64,000 nucleotides of DNA, taken from Blastocatellia bacterium (GTDB lineage: Bacteria > Acidobacteriota > Blastocatellia > UBA7656 > JADIYM01). Positions within the stretch are counted from its first letter, which is position 1; every line of letters starts with the position of its first letter. Location: positions 372,001-436,000 of the forward strand of contig JADIYM010000001.1 in NCBI GenBank assembly GCA_016705245.1. Reading direction: 5' to 3'. Shown piece by piece: positions 8,771-18,018 of the stretch. The notes under the pieces are model-generated. The model was not told the DNA's origin. It did no database searches and was given only the letters and a program-made list of their open reading frames with translations. The position numbers and the translations under genes are program-made.

Positions 8771-10327
8771 TCAGTCGCCCGGTGATTCTCCGGCTGCCGG
8801 ACCCTTGATCTGAACGGAGTGCCGCGTCCAATCGGCGTCGTTGCGATGCGGATAGTCCTCGCGGAAGTGACTGCCACGACTCTCCGTTCTCGCCAGAGCC
8901 GCTTGCGCAACCAGCCGTCCGAGCGTGACAAAGTTCCACGACGTCGTGTTGAGCGGTCGCGACGCTATCGCTCCGAGCTCGCCAATCGCCGAAGTGAGTC
9001 CTTCGGCCGTCCGCACGATTCCGACGCGCTCCCACATGATTCTCCGCACCTCGGCGCGGACTTCCTTGTCGATGCGCCAGTTCTGCGCCTCGCCGAAATC
9101 GCTGTCTGGCGGCTTTGCGTATTCCAGCGAGCGTGGCGCTTCGCGCGCCGCGGCCGCTCCGGCGCGCGCCCCGAACACAAGTCCCTCGAGCAGCGAGTTT
9201 GATGCAAGCCGGTTCGCACCGTGAACGCCCGAACAGGTCACCTCGCCGGCGGCATAGAGGCCGGGCACCGACGTCCGACCCTCCGTGTCCGTCCGGACGC
9301 CTCCCATGCAGTAGTGCGCTGCCGGGCTCACCGGAATCTGGTCCCGCGTGATGTCGACGTTGTAGAGCAGACAGGTCGAATAGATCCGCGGGAATCGCTC
9401 GCGCACGAAGTTTCGGTCCAGCGCCGTCATGTCGAGAAACACGCGCGAGGCCCCGGTCTTTCGCATCTCGAAGAAGATCGACCGGCTGACCACGTCGCGC
9501 GGCGCCAGCTCCGCACTTTCGTGATACTGCGGCATGAACCGTTCACCTGCATCGTTGCGCAGCACGCCGCCTTCGCCTCGGAGAGCCTCGGAGATCAGAA
9601 ACCTCGGGGCACCGGACACATTCAGCGCCGTCGGGTGAAACTGCACGAACTCCATGTCTGACATCGAGGCTCCGGCACGGTAAGACATCGCCATCCCGTC
9701 GCCCGTCGCGACGTCGGGATTCGTCGTGTGCTCGTAGAGCTGACCCGCGCCGCCGGTCGCCAGCACGATGGCGCGCCCGTAGATCGCCTTGATGCGCTGC
9801 GACTCCGGATCGACGAACGTCACGCCGACGGCCCGGCCGTCCTTGAGGATGAGCGACTGAGTGCACGCGTGCGTGAGGTACTTGATCGAGTCGAAGTGCT
9901 TCGACCAGGCGAGAAGAGACCGACCGATCTCGCGTCCCGTCGAATCGCCGTGGGCGTGGAGGATTCTCCTCCGGGAGTGAGCGGCCTCCTGCGTGAACGC
10001 GAGCAATCCCTCGTCCCGGTCGAACTCCGCACCGTGATGGATGAGCTCGAGGATATAGCGAGGTCCCTCCTCGACTAGCACCTTGACGGCGTCTTCGTCG
10101 CAGAGTCCCGCACCTGCATCGAGCGTGTCCTGTACGTGCAGTTCAATGCGGTCGTCGTCGTTAAGGACGACGGCGATGCCGCCCTGCGCGTACTGCGTGT
10201 TCGATTCGTCGATCTGGTCCTTCGTGAGAACCGTCACGCTTCCGCTCGGTGCAAGCGAGATCGCGGCACGCAGACCGGAAATACCGCTGCCAACCACGAT
10301 GAAATCGGTATGAACTGGCTCGGTCAT
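8771..10327 (-). CDS. nadB: L-aspartate oxidase
   Basis: An FAD enzyme that oxidises L-aspartate to iminoaspartate, the first step of de novo NAD synthesis. The N-terminal dinucleotide motif is VVGSGISGLRAAI. NadB hallmarks follow: ESNTQYAQGGIAVV, HGDSTGREIG, PTALNVSG and RLASNSLLEGLVFG. I prefer MTEPVHTDF at 10327, close to the FAD motif; an alternative ATG lies at 10345. It is 39 nt downstream of the M61 peptidase gene on the same strand. nadA and nadC are not in the window. Confidence 0.95.
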   Translation of the reverse strand: MTEPVHTDFIVVGSGISGLRAAISLAPSGSVTVLTKDQIDESNTQYAQGGIAVVLNDDDRIELHVQDTLDAGAGLCDEDAVKVLVEEGPRYILELIHHGAEFDRDEGLLAFTQEAAHSRRRILHAHGDSTGREIGRSLLAWSKHFDSIKYLTHACTQSLILKDGRAVGVTFVDPESQRIKAIYGRAIVLATGGAGQLYEHTTNPDVATGDGMAMSYRAGASMSDMEFVQFHPTALNVSGAPRFLISEALRGEGGVLRNDAGERFMPQYHESAELAPRDVVSRSIFFEMRKTGASRVFLDMTALDRNFVRERFPRIYSTCLLYNVDITRDQIPVSPAAHYCMGGVRTDTEGRTSVPGLYAAGEVTCSGVHGANRLASNSLLEGLVFGARAGAAAAREAPRSLEYAKPPDSDFGEAQNWRIDKEVRAEVRRIMWERVGIVRTAEGLTSAIGELGAIASRPLNTTSWNFVTLGRLVAQAALARTESRGSHFREDYPHRNDADWTRHSVQIKGPAAGESPGD

Positions 10328-10366
10328 GGCGGCGATTATAGTCACGCCGCTCGATTGCGCGACCCG

Positions 10367-12223
10367 TCAGCGACCGTCGAGCCACGATCGTCGCCGCGCG
10401 ACAATGGCGTTCGCGGCGCCGTCCTTCCGCCGGATCGAGCATCGGAAGATCGACTGTGGCGCCGGAATGGTCAGGTTCACGGCGTCGCCGTCGCGCAGTA
10501 CTCGAATGCTGACGGGTTCAACTCCGCCCCTGCCGAACAGCTCACGCGCCGCGGCAACCGTCGCCACGGCATCTCCGATGCGAACGATCACATCGTCGCG
10601 TCGCAGGCCGGCCGACGACGCGGCTCCGTCCTCGTCGATCGATCGTACGCGAATGCGGCCGTTCCCTACGTCGAGCCGAATGCCCCCATCAAAACTCTCG
10701 TACCGGCGCTCTCGATCGAGCTCGAGGCCCACGGCCGCGAAGGCCGTGTCGTAGTCGAGCTCATCTGTTCCCGACACGAACCTGGCGAACCACGGGCCGA
10801 AGTCGGACCCGGACACCTCGTTGACGGCAGCCAGAAAATCCGCGCCGGTATACCCCTTGCCCTTGTAGTAATACGTCTCAGCCTTTGCGTCGACGAAGAA
10901 GCGCGACCACATGAGTCGGAACACATCGTCGAGCGAGCGCCGGCCTTCTGTCCGGCCACGAATTTCGAGGTCGAGCAGCAGACCGAGCACGGCGCCCTTG
11001 TTGTAGTAGTCCACCGAAATCTTCGCCGCATTCGTGCGCTGCTTCGGAAACGTCGCGAAGTAGAGCCAGGTATCGAAGCTCGCCTGCTCCGCGGACGTGC
11101 GGGACCGGCCCGGCGTGTTCTCATGCCTCGCGACGATCTCGGCAACAGCCTCGAAATAGTCGTCATCGCTCTCGAGACCGGCACGACGAAGGAAGAGATC
11201 GCTGTAGTAGCTCGTGATGCCCTCGGCAATCCAGAGGCTCGTCGTGTAGTTCTCACGCGTGTAGTCCCACGGACCAAGCTCGAGCGGACGAATGCGCTTC
11301 ACGTTCCACTGATGAAAGAACTCGTGAGCCGTCACCCAGAGGAGCCCTTCGTAGGCGTCGCTGGCGTCGAGCGGGTGGGGACGGACAATCGATGTCGACG
11401 AGAGGTGCTCCATTCCGTCCGAGGCGTCATTGCCGGGCGCGAAGTAGACGAGAAACGTGTAGCCGTCGAGATCCGGCGGAGGCCCGAGCAGCGCGTTCTC
11501 GGCCGTGACGATTCGCTCGACGTCGGCGACATATCGATCGACCGATCCGGTTCGCGACCCGAACTGCTGCACGACGACCCGGTATTCCACGCCGTCGACG
11601 CGGAACACCCGGGCCTGGAGATTCGGGGCTATGGCGGTCGGCGTGTCGATGAGCAGGTCGTAGTTCTCGAAGTCGAACGCACTCTGGCCGGGGGTGCGAG
11701 ATCGCGCGTTGATCACTTTCCACCCGGCGGGGGGTTCGATGACGAGCCGGAGGGGATCGGGCTTGTGGCCGACGAGCGAAACGAAGACGCTCGCGCCGTT
11801 CACGCTCGCGTGCCGATCATTGAGCTGGCTGAACGTTCCGGAGAGGTTGTTGGCGTAAACACGGTACGAAAAGACGACGTCGCCGGTCGGCGTCGCCTCG
11901 ACTCTCCAGGTCTGCTTGTCGGTCTTGACGATGCGAAGCGGATGTCCGACTCCGTCGACAGCGGTCACGTCCTGTACGTTTCGGGCGAAGTCGTAGATGA
12001 CGTAGCGGCCCGGCGACCACGCCGGCATCTGGAACTCGACGGCCTGCGTGCCGATTTCCCGTGCCGCAACCGTCACCTCGAGAAGATGGTTCGAAGGCTC
12101 CGGCATCCGAAGCGTGTAGACGAGCTTCGGCGCGCGATCCTGCGCCCGCGTGCCGATCGGAGCGATCGGCGAGCAGGCGAAAAGAAACAGAAGCAGGAAA
12201 ACACTGCGGACCACGCGACGCAT
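10367..12223 (-). CDS. M61-family metallopeptidase (glycyl aminopeptidase-like) with PDZ domain
   Basis: A 618-residue exported zinc peptidase. The N-terminus is a signal peptide with a possible lipobox (FLLLFLFAC), so it may be a lipoprotein. The HEFFHQW zinc motif lies near residue 302, with the downstream glutamate in WIAEGITSYYSDL, as in M61/gluzincins. Residues about 520-600 form a PDZ domain (AASSAGLRRDDVIVRIGD). M61 enzymes cleave peptides with N-terminal Gly or Ala; the real substrate here is unknown. It probably shares a transcript with nadB. Confidence 0.92.
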   Translation of the reverse strand: MRRVVRSVFLLLFLFACSPIAPIGTRAQDRAPKLVYTLRMPEPSNHLLEVTVAAREIGTQAVEFQMPAWSPGRYVIYDFARNVQDVTAVDGVGHPLRIVKTDKQTWRVEATPTGDVVFSYRVYANNLSGTFSQLNDRHASVNGASVFVSLVGHKPDPLRLVIEPPAGWKVINARSRTPGQSAFDFENYDLLIDTPTAIAPNLQARVFRVDGVEYRVVVQQFGSRTGSVDRYVADVERIVTAENALLGPPPDLDGYTFLVYFAPGNDASDGMEHLSSTSIVRPHPLDASDAYEGLLWVTAHEFFHQWNVKRIRPLELGPWDYTRENYTTSLWIAEGITSYYSDLFLRRAGLESDDDYFEAVAEIVARHENTPGRSRTSAEQASFDTWLYFATFPKQRTNAAKISVDYYNKGAVLGLLLDLEIRGRTEGRRSLDDVFRLMWSRFFVDAKAETYYYKGKGYTGADFLAAVNEVSGSDFGPWFARFVSGTDELDYDTAFAAVGLELDRERRYESFDGGIRLDVGNGRIRVRSIDEDGAASSAGLRRDDVIVRIGDAVATVAAARELFGRGGVEPVSIRVLRDGDAVNLTIPAPQSIFRCSIRRKDGAANAIVARRRSWLDGR

Positions 12224-12249
12224 TGGCGCAGTTTACTTGCATTGCGGTC

Positions 12250-12342
12250 CTACGTCTCCGTGTCTCTGTTCCTCAGTGCCTCTGTGTGCGAAGCGTCTTG
12301 AGAGCTGCGCACGCAGAGACACTGAGGCACGGAGCCACAAAG
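12250..12342. repeat. Intergenic inverted repeat, family A (copy 3)
   Basis: Arms GCCTCTGTGTGCGAAGCG and GCTGCGCACGCAGAGACAC flank a short loop. Unlike most copies it lies between divergent starts (M61 peptidase and the DUF4139 gene), so the family is not restricted to gene ends. Confidence 0.7.
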
Positions 12343-12409
12343 TGCGAGAATCACGCGTCCGCCGCGTTCGTTCATTCGGACCGGGGCTGCAACCGACCCA
12401 GGAGGAACC

Positions 12410-13705
12410 ATGTCAACACGACCCCTACGCGCAGCGCTTCTTGCGCTCGTGCTCGGCTTTGCCGCGGCCACGAGCACGAATGCCGGTACTGGCGACGATC
12501 TTGCCCATTTGACGGTCTATGACGCCGGCATCGCCGAATTCCTGGAGATGCGCACCGTCGAACTTCAGTCCGGACTCAACACTCTTGAATGGCGCAGCCT
12601 CATGCCGAAGGCGTATTTGCGGACGCTTCGTGTCACGGCGGCCGATGCCGAGGTTATTCGGCAGGACGTCACCATGGACGGCGCCGAGGTGAAGGGTGAG
12701 AAGACCGCCGTGCTCCACCTTCAGATCATGAACCGCGGCGCCGCCGGCCCGCGGCGCATCCTCGTGGACTATCTGGCGCCGAGCGTGACCTGGCAGAGCG
12801 ACTGTGCGCTCGTGCTCGACCCGGGTCCGAACGGCGCGCCGCCGACAATGGCGTCGCTCGACGTGTGGCTCTCGGTTTTCAACTCTACCGGACTCGACCT
12901 TCGGGCAGGATCGCTCGACCTCGTAGCCGGAGAGATCAATCTCGTCGACGGCGGCGGCGCTTACGAGTCGCGCCGCGTCGCGCAGTACCAGGTGAACATG
13001 CAGAGCAATGCCGTTTACGCCGGCGGCGACGAGGCCCCGGGCGATGCCTCGACGACGGTCACGGGTTTGTCCGTATTCAACCGGCTCGCGCTCGGCAAGG
13101 GCATCGTGCTCAACGCGAACAATGCGATGAGCCGCTTTCCGCTGATGCAGCGGACGAAACTGGGCGTCGAGGAGCGGAAGGTCTTCGAGAACGCCTACAA
13201 CCTGCAGACGTTCGGCAGGAACGGGTTCACTCTGCTGCCCCGTGGCCTCGACGTGCGACTCGTTTCGAAGAACACGACCGGCGTGCCGATACCCGCCGGT
13301 GTGGTGACGGTCTACGCGAAGACCGGCGACCTGCTGCAGATTGTCGGACAGGACCGCATCGGTCTGACGGCGGAGGCGGCCGAGTTCACGGTCGGTCAGG
13401 GACGATCGGCAACGCTCTTCGGCTCGCGCCGGATAGTCGAGCGCAAGACGTTTGCCGACGTCATGTCGGGAGGCGGTCGCCGCGAGCGCCTCGTGACGAA
13501 GATCGAGGTCGTGCTGACGAACCGGGGTACGCTGGCCGCCGACGCCTTCGTGCGCGAGGGCATCGAGCCGTTCGACGAGAACCGCTGGTCGTTGCTCGAG
13601 AGCACACACCAGTCCGAGACGCTCGGCGCCAACACGATCCAGTTCAAGGTCCAGGTGCCAGCCGGCGGAAAGACGGTTGTGAGTTACACGGTTGAAACCA
13701 AGTAG
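12410..13705 (+). CDS. Secreted DUF4139-domain protein
   Basis: A 431-residue protein with a signal peptide (hydrophobic stretch AALLALVLGFAAAT, then STNAG). The body begins LTVYDAGIAEFLEMRTVEL and continues with long beta-rich segments such as LQIMNRGAAGPRRILVDY and IEVVLTNRGTLAADAFVRE, matching the DUF4139 'mucoidy inhibitor A'-type beta-sandwich. It is likely periplasmic or surface-located, function unknown. An AGGAGG site precedes the ATG. Confidence 0.78.
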   Translation: MSTRPLRAALLALVLGFAAATSTNAGTGDDLAHLTVYDAGIAEFLEMRTVELQSGLNTLEWRSLMPKAYLRTLRVTAADAEVIRQDVTMDGAEVKGEKTAVLHLQIMNRGAAGPRRILVDYLAPSVTWQSDCALVLDPGPNGAPPTMASLDVWLSVFNSTGLDLRAGSLDLVAGEINLVDGGGAYESRRVAQYQVNMQSNAVYAGGDEAPGDASTTVTGLSVFNRLALGKGIVLNANNAMSRFPLMQRTKLGVEERKVFENAYNLQTFGRNGFTLLPRGLDVRLVSKNTTGVPIPAGVVTVYAKTGDLLQIVGQDRIGLTAEAAEFTVGQGRSATLFGSRRIVERKTFADVMSGGGRRERLVTKIEVVLTNRGTLAADAFVREGIEPFDENRWSLLESTHQSETLGANTIQFKVQVPAGGKTVVSYTVETK

Positions 13706-13785
13706 AGGAAAGGCTTTGCGCCGGAGCCGGTTTCGGTAAGACTGGCCCCGCGCTTCGGCGCCAAGCTCACCTTGGAGGCACTTGA

Positions 13786-14259
13786 ATGATCGCGAAAGTT
13801 CTGCGCCTGATCGCGCTCCCGTTGGTTCTCTTGGTCTTGTGGACAGTCTTCCGATTCACGATCGGCGTCCTGGGGGTACCCTACGCGCCGCGCGGGAACG
13901 CGATGTTCTCCGTCTTCGGCCTGACGCTCATCTCTTGCATCTACTACGGCGCGCTCTCGAAGAATCTTGCCGGTTTCGGATGGGGAGGCACGGCCCTGAC
14001 GGGCTACGCGCTCGGTCTCGCGGCTCAGATCCTCATTTTTGCCGCAACACTGGTGACCTACCTCGCGGGGCAGGAAGGCGTGTCGTACTTCACTCACTGG
14101 GACGCGCTCAATGTGGCTGAAGGCACGATGGTGCCGATCTCGCAGGCAATGACGTCACGCGCGGTCGGCCTGCTACTGGGACCGCTGATGCCGGTCATTT
14201 GTGCGCTTATCGGCCGCCTGCTGGCACCGCTCGTCCCGAGTCCGGCTTCTAGGGCCTAG
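13786..14259 (+). CDS. Small four-helix membrane protein, unknown
   Basis: A 157-residue hydrophobic protein with about four predicted membrane segments: LIALPLVLLVLWTVF, SVFGLTLISCIYYGAL, ALGLAAQILIFAATLV and GLLLGPLMPVICALIG. GGAGG precedes the ATG at a normal distance. I do not recognise a family. Its stop overlaps the end of the convergent TPR gene by 11 nt. Confidence 0.7.
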   Translation: MIAKVLRLIALPLVLLVLWTVFRFTIGVLGVPYAPRGNAMFSVFGLTLISCIYYGALSKNLAGFGWGGTALTGYALGLAAQILIFAATLVTYLAGQEGVSYFTHWDALNVAEGTMVPISQAMTSRAVGLLLGPLMPVICALIGRLLAPLVPSPASRA

Positions 14260-14917
14260 GCCCGGACGCATTGCCGTTCGTCGCGGAGACGCCGAGATCG
14301 GCGAGTCCGCGACGGGCGAGCGCGTTCTGTGGGTCGATCGCGAGCGCCCGCTCGAACGAGGCGCGGGCCTTGTCGACGACCGGCGGCTTGCGCAGCGCGT
14401 ACGTCGAGCCGAGCGCGGCGTGAACACCGGCGCTGCCTGGCGCGATGACGATGGCGCGCTCGTAGGCAGCGCGTGCGGCATCGAGCCTCGAGGCATCGCC
14501 GGCCGTGTTTCCGCCCTCGAGCGCCGTCGCAAAGTTCGCGTCACCGAGACCGACGAGCGCCTCGGCGTTTTTCGGCTGGATGGCGACGGCGCGCTCGTAG
14601 TAGTGAATCGCGTCCGACGGTCGGCGCGAGATCCGCAGCAGCGCCTCACCCATCTTGAACTGTGCCTCGAAGTCGTCCGGCCGTGCGTCGACGGCGGCCA
14701 TGGCGCGTCGAAGTTCCTCATCAGAGAGTCCGCCTGTCGGGCTGTCAGAGTCCGCTGCGCTCGTCGAGCCCTCCGTCGCCTGAACGGGAGCCTGCATAGC
14801 GGTTGGAGCCGGCCGGCCCGGCGTCATGTTGTTGGCGACTGTGAACCCGATCGCCGCGCCGATGGCGAACCCGATCGCCATACGCAGGATTGCTGGTCCG
14901 GGACTGCTGTCGGCCAT
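14249..14917 (-). CDS. Membrane-anchored TPR protein
   Basis: A 222-residue protein. One membrane helix (ILRMAIGFAIGAAIGFTVA, residues about 9-27) is followed by a linker and about three TPR units: DDFEAQFKMGEALLRI, AIHYYERAVAIQPKNAEALVGLGDANF and ARASFERALAIDPQNALARRGLADLG. The layout resembles the TPR protein at 24.4 kb and CcmI/NrfG-like assembly factors. I chose ATG 14917 because further upstream the frame would run into the RNase P RNA gene; the gene starts 45 nt after that RNA's 3' end. Confidence 0.8.
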   Translation of the reverse strand: MADSSPGPAILRMAIGFAIGAAIGFTVANNMTPGRPAPTAMQAPVQATEGSTSAADSDSPTGGLSDEELRRAMAAVDARPDDFEAQFKMGEALLRISRRPSDAIHYYERAVAIQPKNAEALVGLGDANFATALEGGNTAGDASRLDAARAAYERAIVIAPGSAGVHAALGSTYALRKPPVVDKARASFERALAIDPQNALARRGLADLGVSATNGNASGPRP

Positions 14918-14961
14918 CGGCGGTGCGGGCTCCGGTGCTACGAGAGACTCGAGAAGTAGTT

Positions 14962-15394
14962 GTTGACAGGGAGCGGGTCTGTAAGCCGAATTCTGTCCCC
15001 GCCCCGAAGAGCGAGTGACGGTCATTCATCTAGGCCGGGGATTGCTCCACCGGCTCGAGCGACCTACCCGGAGGTCGTGTCCTCGCCCCGAAGGGTCTGG
15101 CACTTGGACGGGCCGTCCTGATGACGCCTCCCTATTTGGTCTTGCACCGCGAGGAGTTTACCTAGCCGCCGAATGTCGCCACCGGCGCTGGTGGGCTCTT
15201 ACCCCACCGTTTCACGCATCACCTGATCCCTCTTGCGAGGGCCATCGGCTGACTTGTTCTCTGTTGCACTTGTCGTCGGGTCACCCCGCCTGGCCGTTAG
15301 CCAGCCCGCAGCCCTGTGGTGTTCGGACTTTCCTCCCGTCTCCGGAGCCGAAGCCCCATCGACCGGCGACCGTCCGACCCACTCCCTGTCAACG
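14962..15394 (-). ncRNA. rnpB: RNase P RNA, bacterial type A
   Basis: Read on the minus strand, the RNA contains GGAGGAAAGTCCGAACACCA near its 5' end (P4 5' strand/CR-I) and AGACCCGCTCCCTGTCAAC at its 3' end, which pairs with the 5' GTTGACAGGGAGTGGGTC to form P1. CAGGGCTGCGGGCTGGCTAA, AAACGGTGGGGTAAGAGCCC, and TTCGGCTTACAGACC preceded by GGACAGAA are the other conserved blocks. The length, about 430 nt, fits type A. It is the catalytic RNA that matures tRNA 5' ends. The ends are taken from the P1 helix and may be off by a few bases. Confidence 0.96.
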
Positions 15395-15399
15395 CGAGG

Positions 15400-15405
15400 A
15401 CTATA
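15400..15405 (-). promoter_or_regulatory. Likely -10 box of rnpB
   Basis: TATAGT on the minus strand, six to seven bases before the start of the P1 helix. The matching -35 position falls at the edge of repeat copy 4 and is weak. Confidence 0.5.
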
Positions 15406-15415
15406 GCAGACGCGG

Positions 15416-15504
15416 CCTCTGAGTCTCCGTGCCTCCGCGTCTCTGCGTGCGAAGCGTTTGAAGAGCTTCGCACGCAGAGACGCGAAGGCACAGAAGCACG
15501 GAGG
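15416..15504. repeat. Intergenic inverted repeat, family A (copy 4)
   Basis: A perfect 19-bp inverted repeat (15437-15455 with 15465-15483, nine-base loop), extended by looser pairing outward. It lies between the rnpB promoter and the end of the SCP2-like gene, both on the minus strand. Confidence 0.9.
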
Positions 15505-15511
15505 GAACCGG

Positions 15512-15826
15512 CTACCCCGAGAACGCATCCACGAAGGTCTTCATCATGTATGGATTGTTCGACTTGATCCGCCCGCTCAGGAAGTCGCCTACACCCGGGT
15601 AGTGATGCCCGTTGTAGATCTTGAGGAACATCTCCTCCGATGTCTTCACGAAGCAGTCCGCATCCTCGACGGTCTTGCCTCGCTCGACCGAGCATTGCTC
15701 GGCATCCACGACGACAGTCCACTTGTGGTCGTCGATCGAGAAGTAGAACGAGTGCCTTTCCCGTACCACGCCGGGCTTGAACGTAGATCCAAGGCTGGCG
15801 AAGATTTCCTCGACCGAATCCGACAT
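15512..15826 (-). CDS. SCP2 sterol-binding-domain protein
   Basis: A 104-residue single-domain protein starting MSDSVEEIFASLG. The pattern SFYFSIDDHKWTVVVD..., DCFVKTSEEMFLKIYNG and FLSGRIKSNNPYMMKTFVDAF matches the SCP2 lipid-carrier fold found alone or at the C-terminus of alkyl sulfatases and thiolases. A lipid-binding role is inferred from the family only. GGAGG precedes the ATG at 15826. Confidence 0.82.
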   Translation of the reverse strand: MSDSVEEIFASLGSTFKPGVVRERHSFYFSIDDHKWTVVVDAEQCSVERGKTVEDADCFVKTSEEMFLKIYNGHHYPGVGDFLSGRIKSNNPYMMKTFVDAFSG

Positions 15827-15949
15827 GTTCGACCTCCGACACTGGTATCGCTCGACCACGCGCGACGTCGGTTATAGCCTGCGAGTGGGGTCCCGGCAAG
15901 GACGAAGCCCCTTGCCTCCGCCTTATGTCCCGCACCGTGTTTCGCTTGC

Positions 15950-15977
15950 TTGACTCCTCCGCGTCCGATGCTATTCT
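15950..15977 (+). promoter_or_regulatory. Candidate promoter for the HbpS-like gene
   Basis: TTGACT (15950-15955) and TATTCT (15972-15977) are 16 bases apart. Transcription from here would give a leader of about 130 nt before the ATG at 16113. The leader contains a GGGCA/TGCCC hairpin at about 16083-16096. Confidence 0.5.
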
Positions 15978-16112
15978 AGGCGCCGTATTCGTTCCTGCCG
16001 ACGATCGACCGCAATCCCGCGGCTCGCGGCAGCTTCCACTGGGCTCCATTTCCGATTCGCATACCGATAGCTTCTTGAAACGGGCATCCCTGCCCGCAAC
16101 AGTGAGGTCGCC

Positions 16113-17981
16113 ATGATCGTCAGACGTTCCCGTCTCAGCGTCGGCTCCGTGTCCGTGCGCGTGGTATTTGCTGTCGGCGCTGCCGTCGCCCTGTGCCTCG
16201 GCCTCGTGCCGGCTCGCGCACAGAACAATGGTTCGAAGCCGGTGGCACACGACCGGTCGGTTCGCGTCATCCAGGGCAAGCCGAAGGTCGTCAAGCTCAA
16301 GGGCAAGGCTTCGTCTGCCGGACAGAAGGACATGACCTTCGAGGTGACGGGCTTTCCGCAGCACGGCTCGTTGACGACCGTCGACGGCGAGAAGGGTAAG
16401 GTGACCTACGAGCCGGACGCCGGCTTCAGTGGCGAAGACCGCTTCACGTTCACGGTGCACGACGGCGTCGCCACTAGCGATCCCGCGGTCGTGATTCTCA
16501 ACGTCTACAAGCGCGGCGACGTCCCGACCGGTCCGATGCTGTCCGCCGACGAGGTTCGCGCCGTCGTCCAGAAGGCCGCGACGAGCATCAGCGACTCGAG
16601 CACCGTCGTTGCCGTCGTTGATCGCGCCGGGCGTCCGCTCGCGGTGTATCGCCGCAGCGGGGCCAACAAGAACGACATCGAGCGCGCGCTGGCACTCGCC
16701 CGGACGGGCGCGTTCTTCAGCAACGACATGGCGCCGCTGTCCTCGCGAACGGTCCGAACGCTTGGCGGAGTGCATTTCCCGCCGGGAATCCGCGACACGG
16801 GCCCGTCGGACCTCTACGGCATCGAGCTTACGAATCGCGGCTGCGATTTCAACGTCACCTACAACTCGGGCAAGGAATACCCGGTCTACACGAATCTCGA
16901 CGGAACGGGACCGAGTCTCGGCATCGGCACGGGCAAGCCGGACTTCTTCGACAACGAGGGTCGTCTCGTCGATCCGGGCGGCTTCCCGATCTACAAGAAT
17001 GGTCGCGTCTCGGGCGGCATCGGCGTCACCGTGGCGCCGCCGGGCAACTTCGGCACACAGGGAGTATCTCCGCAGGTGACGGCGGCCGAGTTTGCGTCGT
17101 TCCAGGCTTCGCTCGTGCTTGGCGGTCCGCCGCTTCCTCTGCCTCCGCCCGGACGCGTCATCCTTGGCGGAATCGAGCTTCCGTTCTCGCCGTTCCTCGA
17201 CGCCATGGAGAAGGGCGAGACCATCCAGACGCCGAGCGGCGCGGGAAATGGCGTCGGGTCGTTCGACGCAAGCCGCTTCGTCTTCGGGCCGGTCTCGGGC
17301 GGATTCGCAGCTGATGGCTGGCTCGTCGGCCCGATGTCGGGCTCGCGGCTTTCCGCTCAGCAGGTCAACCAGATCATCATGAATGCGGTCAACGAGGCCA
17401 AGCGCACTCGCGCCGCGATTCGTCTCCCGCTCGGCTCGCCAACCTCGATGGTCATCGCAGTCGGGGACCTCGACGGGACCATTCTCGGCGTGTTCCGCAT
17501 GCAGGACTCGACGATCTTCTCGATTGACGTCGCGATCACGAAGGCGCGCAACGTTGTGTGGTTCAGCCTCGACGGCTCTCGCGATCTGCCGGGCGTTCCG
17601 TACGGGACGGCAATCACGAACCTCACGCTCTATTACGGCGGGCAGCCCTTCTTCCCGATCGGCATCAACAACAGCGATCCGGGTCCGTTCTACGACCTCT
17701 TCCTTCGTGACGCGGCAAGTCCGTGTACGCAAGGCAGCCAGCCGCGCAACGACAACCAGAGCGGCATAGTCTGGTTCCCCGGCTCGGCGCCGCTCTACAG
17801 CGGCAATCAGGTCATTGGCGGCCTCGGCGTGTCGGGCGATGGCGTGACACAGGACGACGTCGTTACGTTTGCCGGGACGATTGGCTACGAGGCTCCGCTC
17901 GAGATCCGCGCCGATCAGGTCATCATTCGCGGCATCCGACTCCCGTATCTGAAGTTCAACCGGAATCCGAACCTTCCGTAA
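16113..17981 (+). CDS. Secreted protein with cadherin-like and two HbpS/GlcG-type haem-binding domains
   Basis: A 622-residue exported protein (signal peptide ending near LVPARAQ). Residues about 40-130 form a cadherin/Ig-like repeat (FPQHGSLTTVDGEKGKVTYE, YEPDAGFSGEDRFTFTVHDG). Two DUF336/HbpS-like units follow: LSADEVRAVVQKAATSIS...VVAVVDRAGRPLAVYRRSG near 148-200, and LSAQQVNQIIMNAVNEAKR...MVIAVGDLDGTILGVFRM near 414-470. Each ends in an 'AlarT.aFfs' or 'A.tKARnvvwfs' helix as in the family. HbpS proteins bind haem; here the duplicated domain sits just upstream of a multihaem cytochrome locus, which may be meaningful. Confidence 0.85.
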   Translation: MIVRRSRLSVGSVSVRVVFAVGAAVALCLGLVPARAQNNGSKPVAHDRSVRVIQGKPKVVKLKGKASSAGQKDMTFEVTGFPQHGSLTTVDGEKGKVTYEPDAGFSGEDRFTFTVHDGVATSDPAVVILNVYKRGDVPTGPMLSADEVRAVVQKAATSISDSSTVVAVVDRAGRPLAVYRRSGANKNDIERALALARTGAFFSNDMAPLSSRTVRTLGGVHFPPGIRDTGPSDLYGIELTNRGCDFNVTYNSGKEYPVYTNLDGTGPSLGIGTGKPDFFDNEGRLVDPGGFPIYKNGRVSGGIGVTVAPPGNFGTQGVSPQVTAAEFASFQASLVLGGPPLPLPPPGRVILGGIELPFSPFLDAMEKGETIQTPSGAGNGVGSFDASRFVFGPVSGGFAADGWLVGPMSGSRLSAQQVNQIIMNAVNEAKRTRAAIRLPLGSPTSMVIAVGDLDGTILGVFRMQDSTIFSIDVAITKARNVVWFSLDGSRDLPGVPYGTAITNLTLYYGGQPFFPIGINNSDPGPFYDLFLRDAASPCTQGSQPRNDNQSGIVWFPGSAPLYSGNQVIGGLGVSGDGVTQDDVVTFAGTIGYEAPLEIRADQVIIRGIRLPYLKFNRNPNLP

Positions 17982-18018
17982 GGCGGGCGGTCCGAACTAG
18001 ACAACCGGAATATTACCG

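Noticed and set aside
10136..12301. A 721-codon plus-strand open frame
   Set aside because: Antisense to the M61 peptidase; Arg/Asp/Val-rich shadow with no motif.
15297..17732. An 811-codon minus-strand open frame
   Set aside because: Antisense to the HbpS-like gene, and it would also cross the RNase P RNA and the SCP2-like gene.
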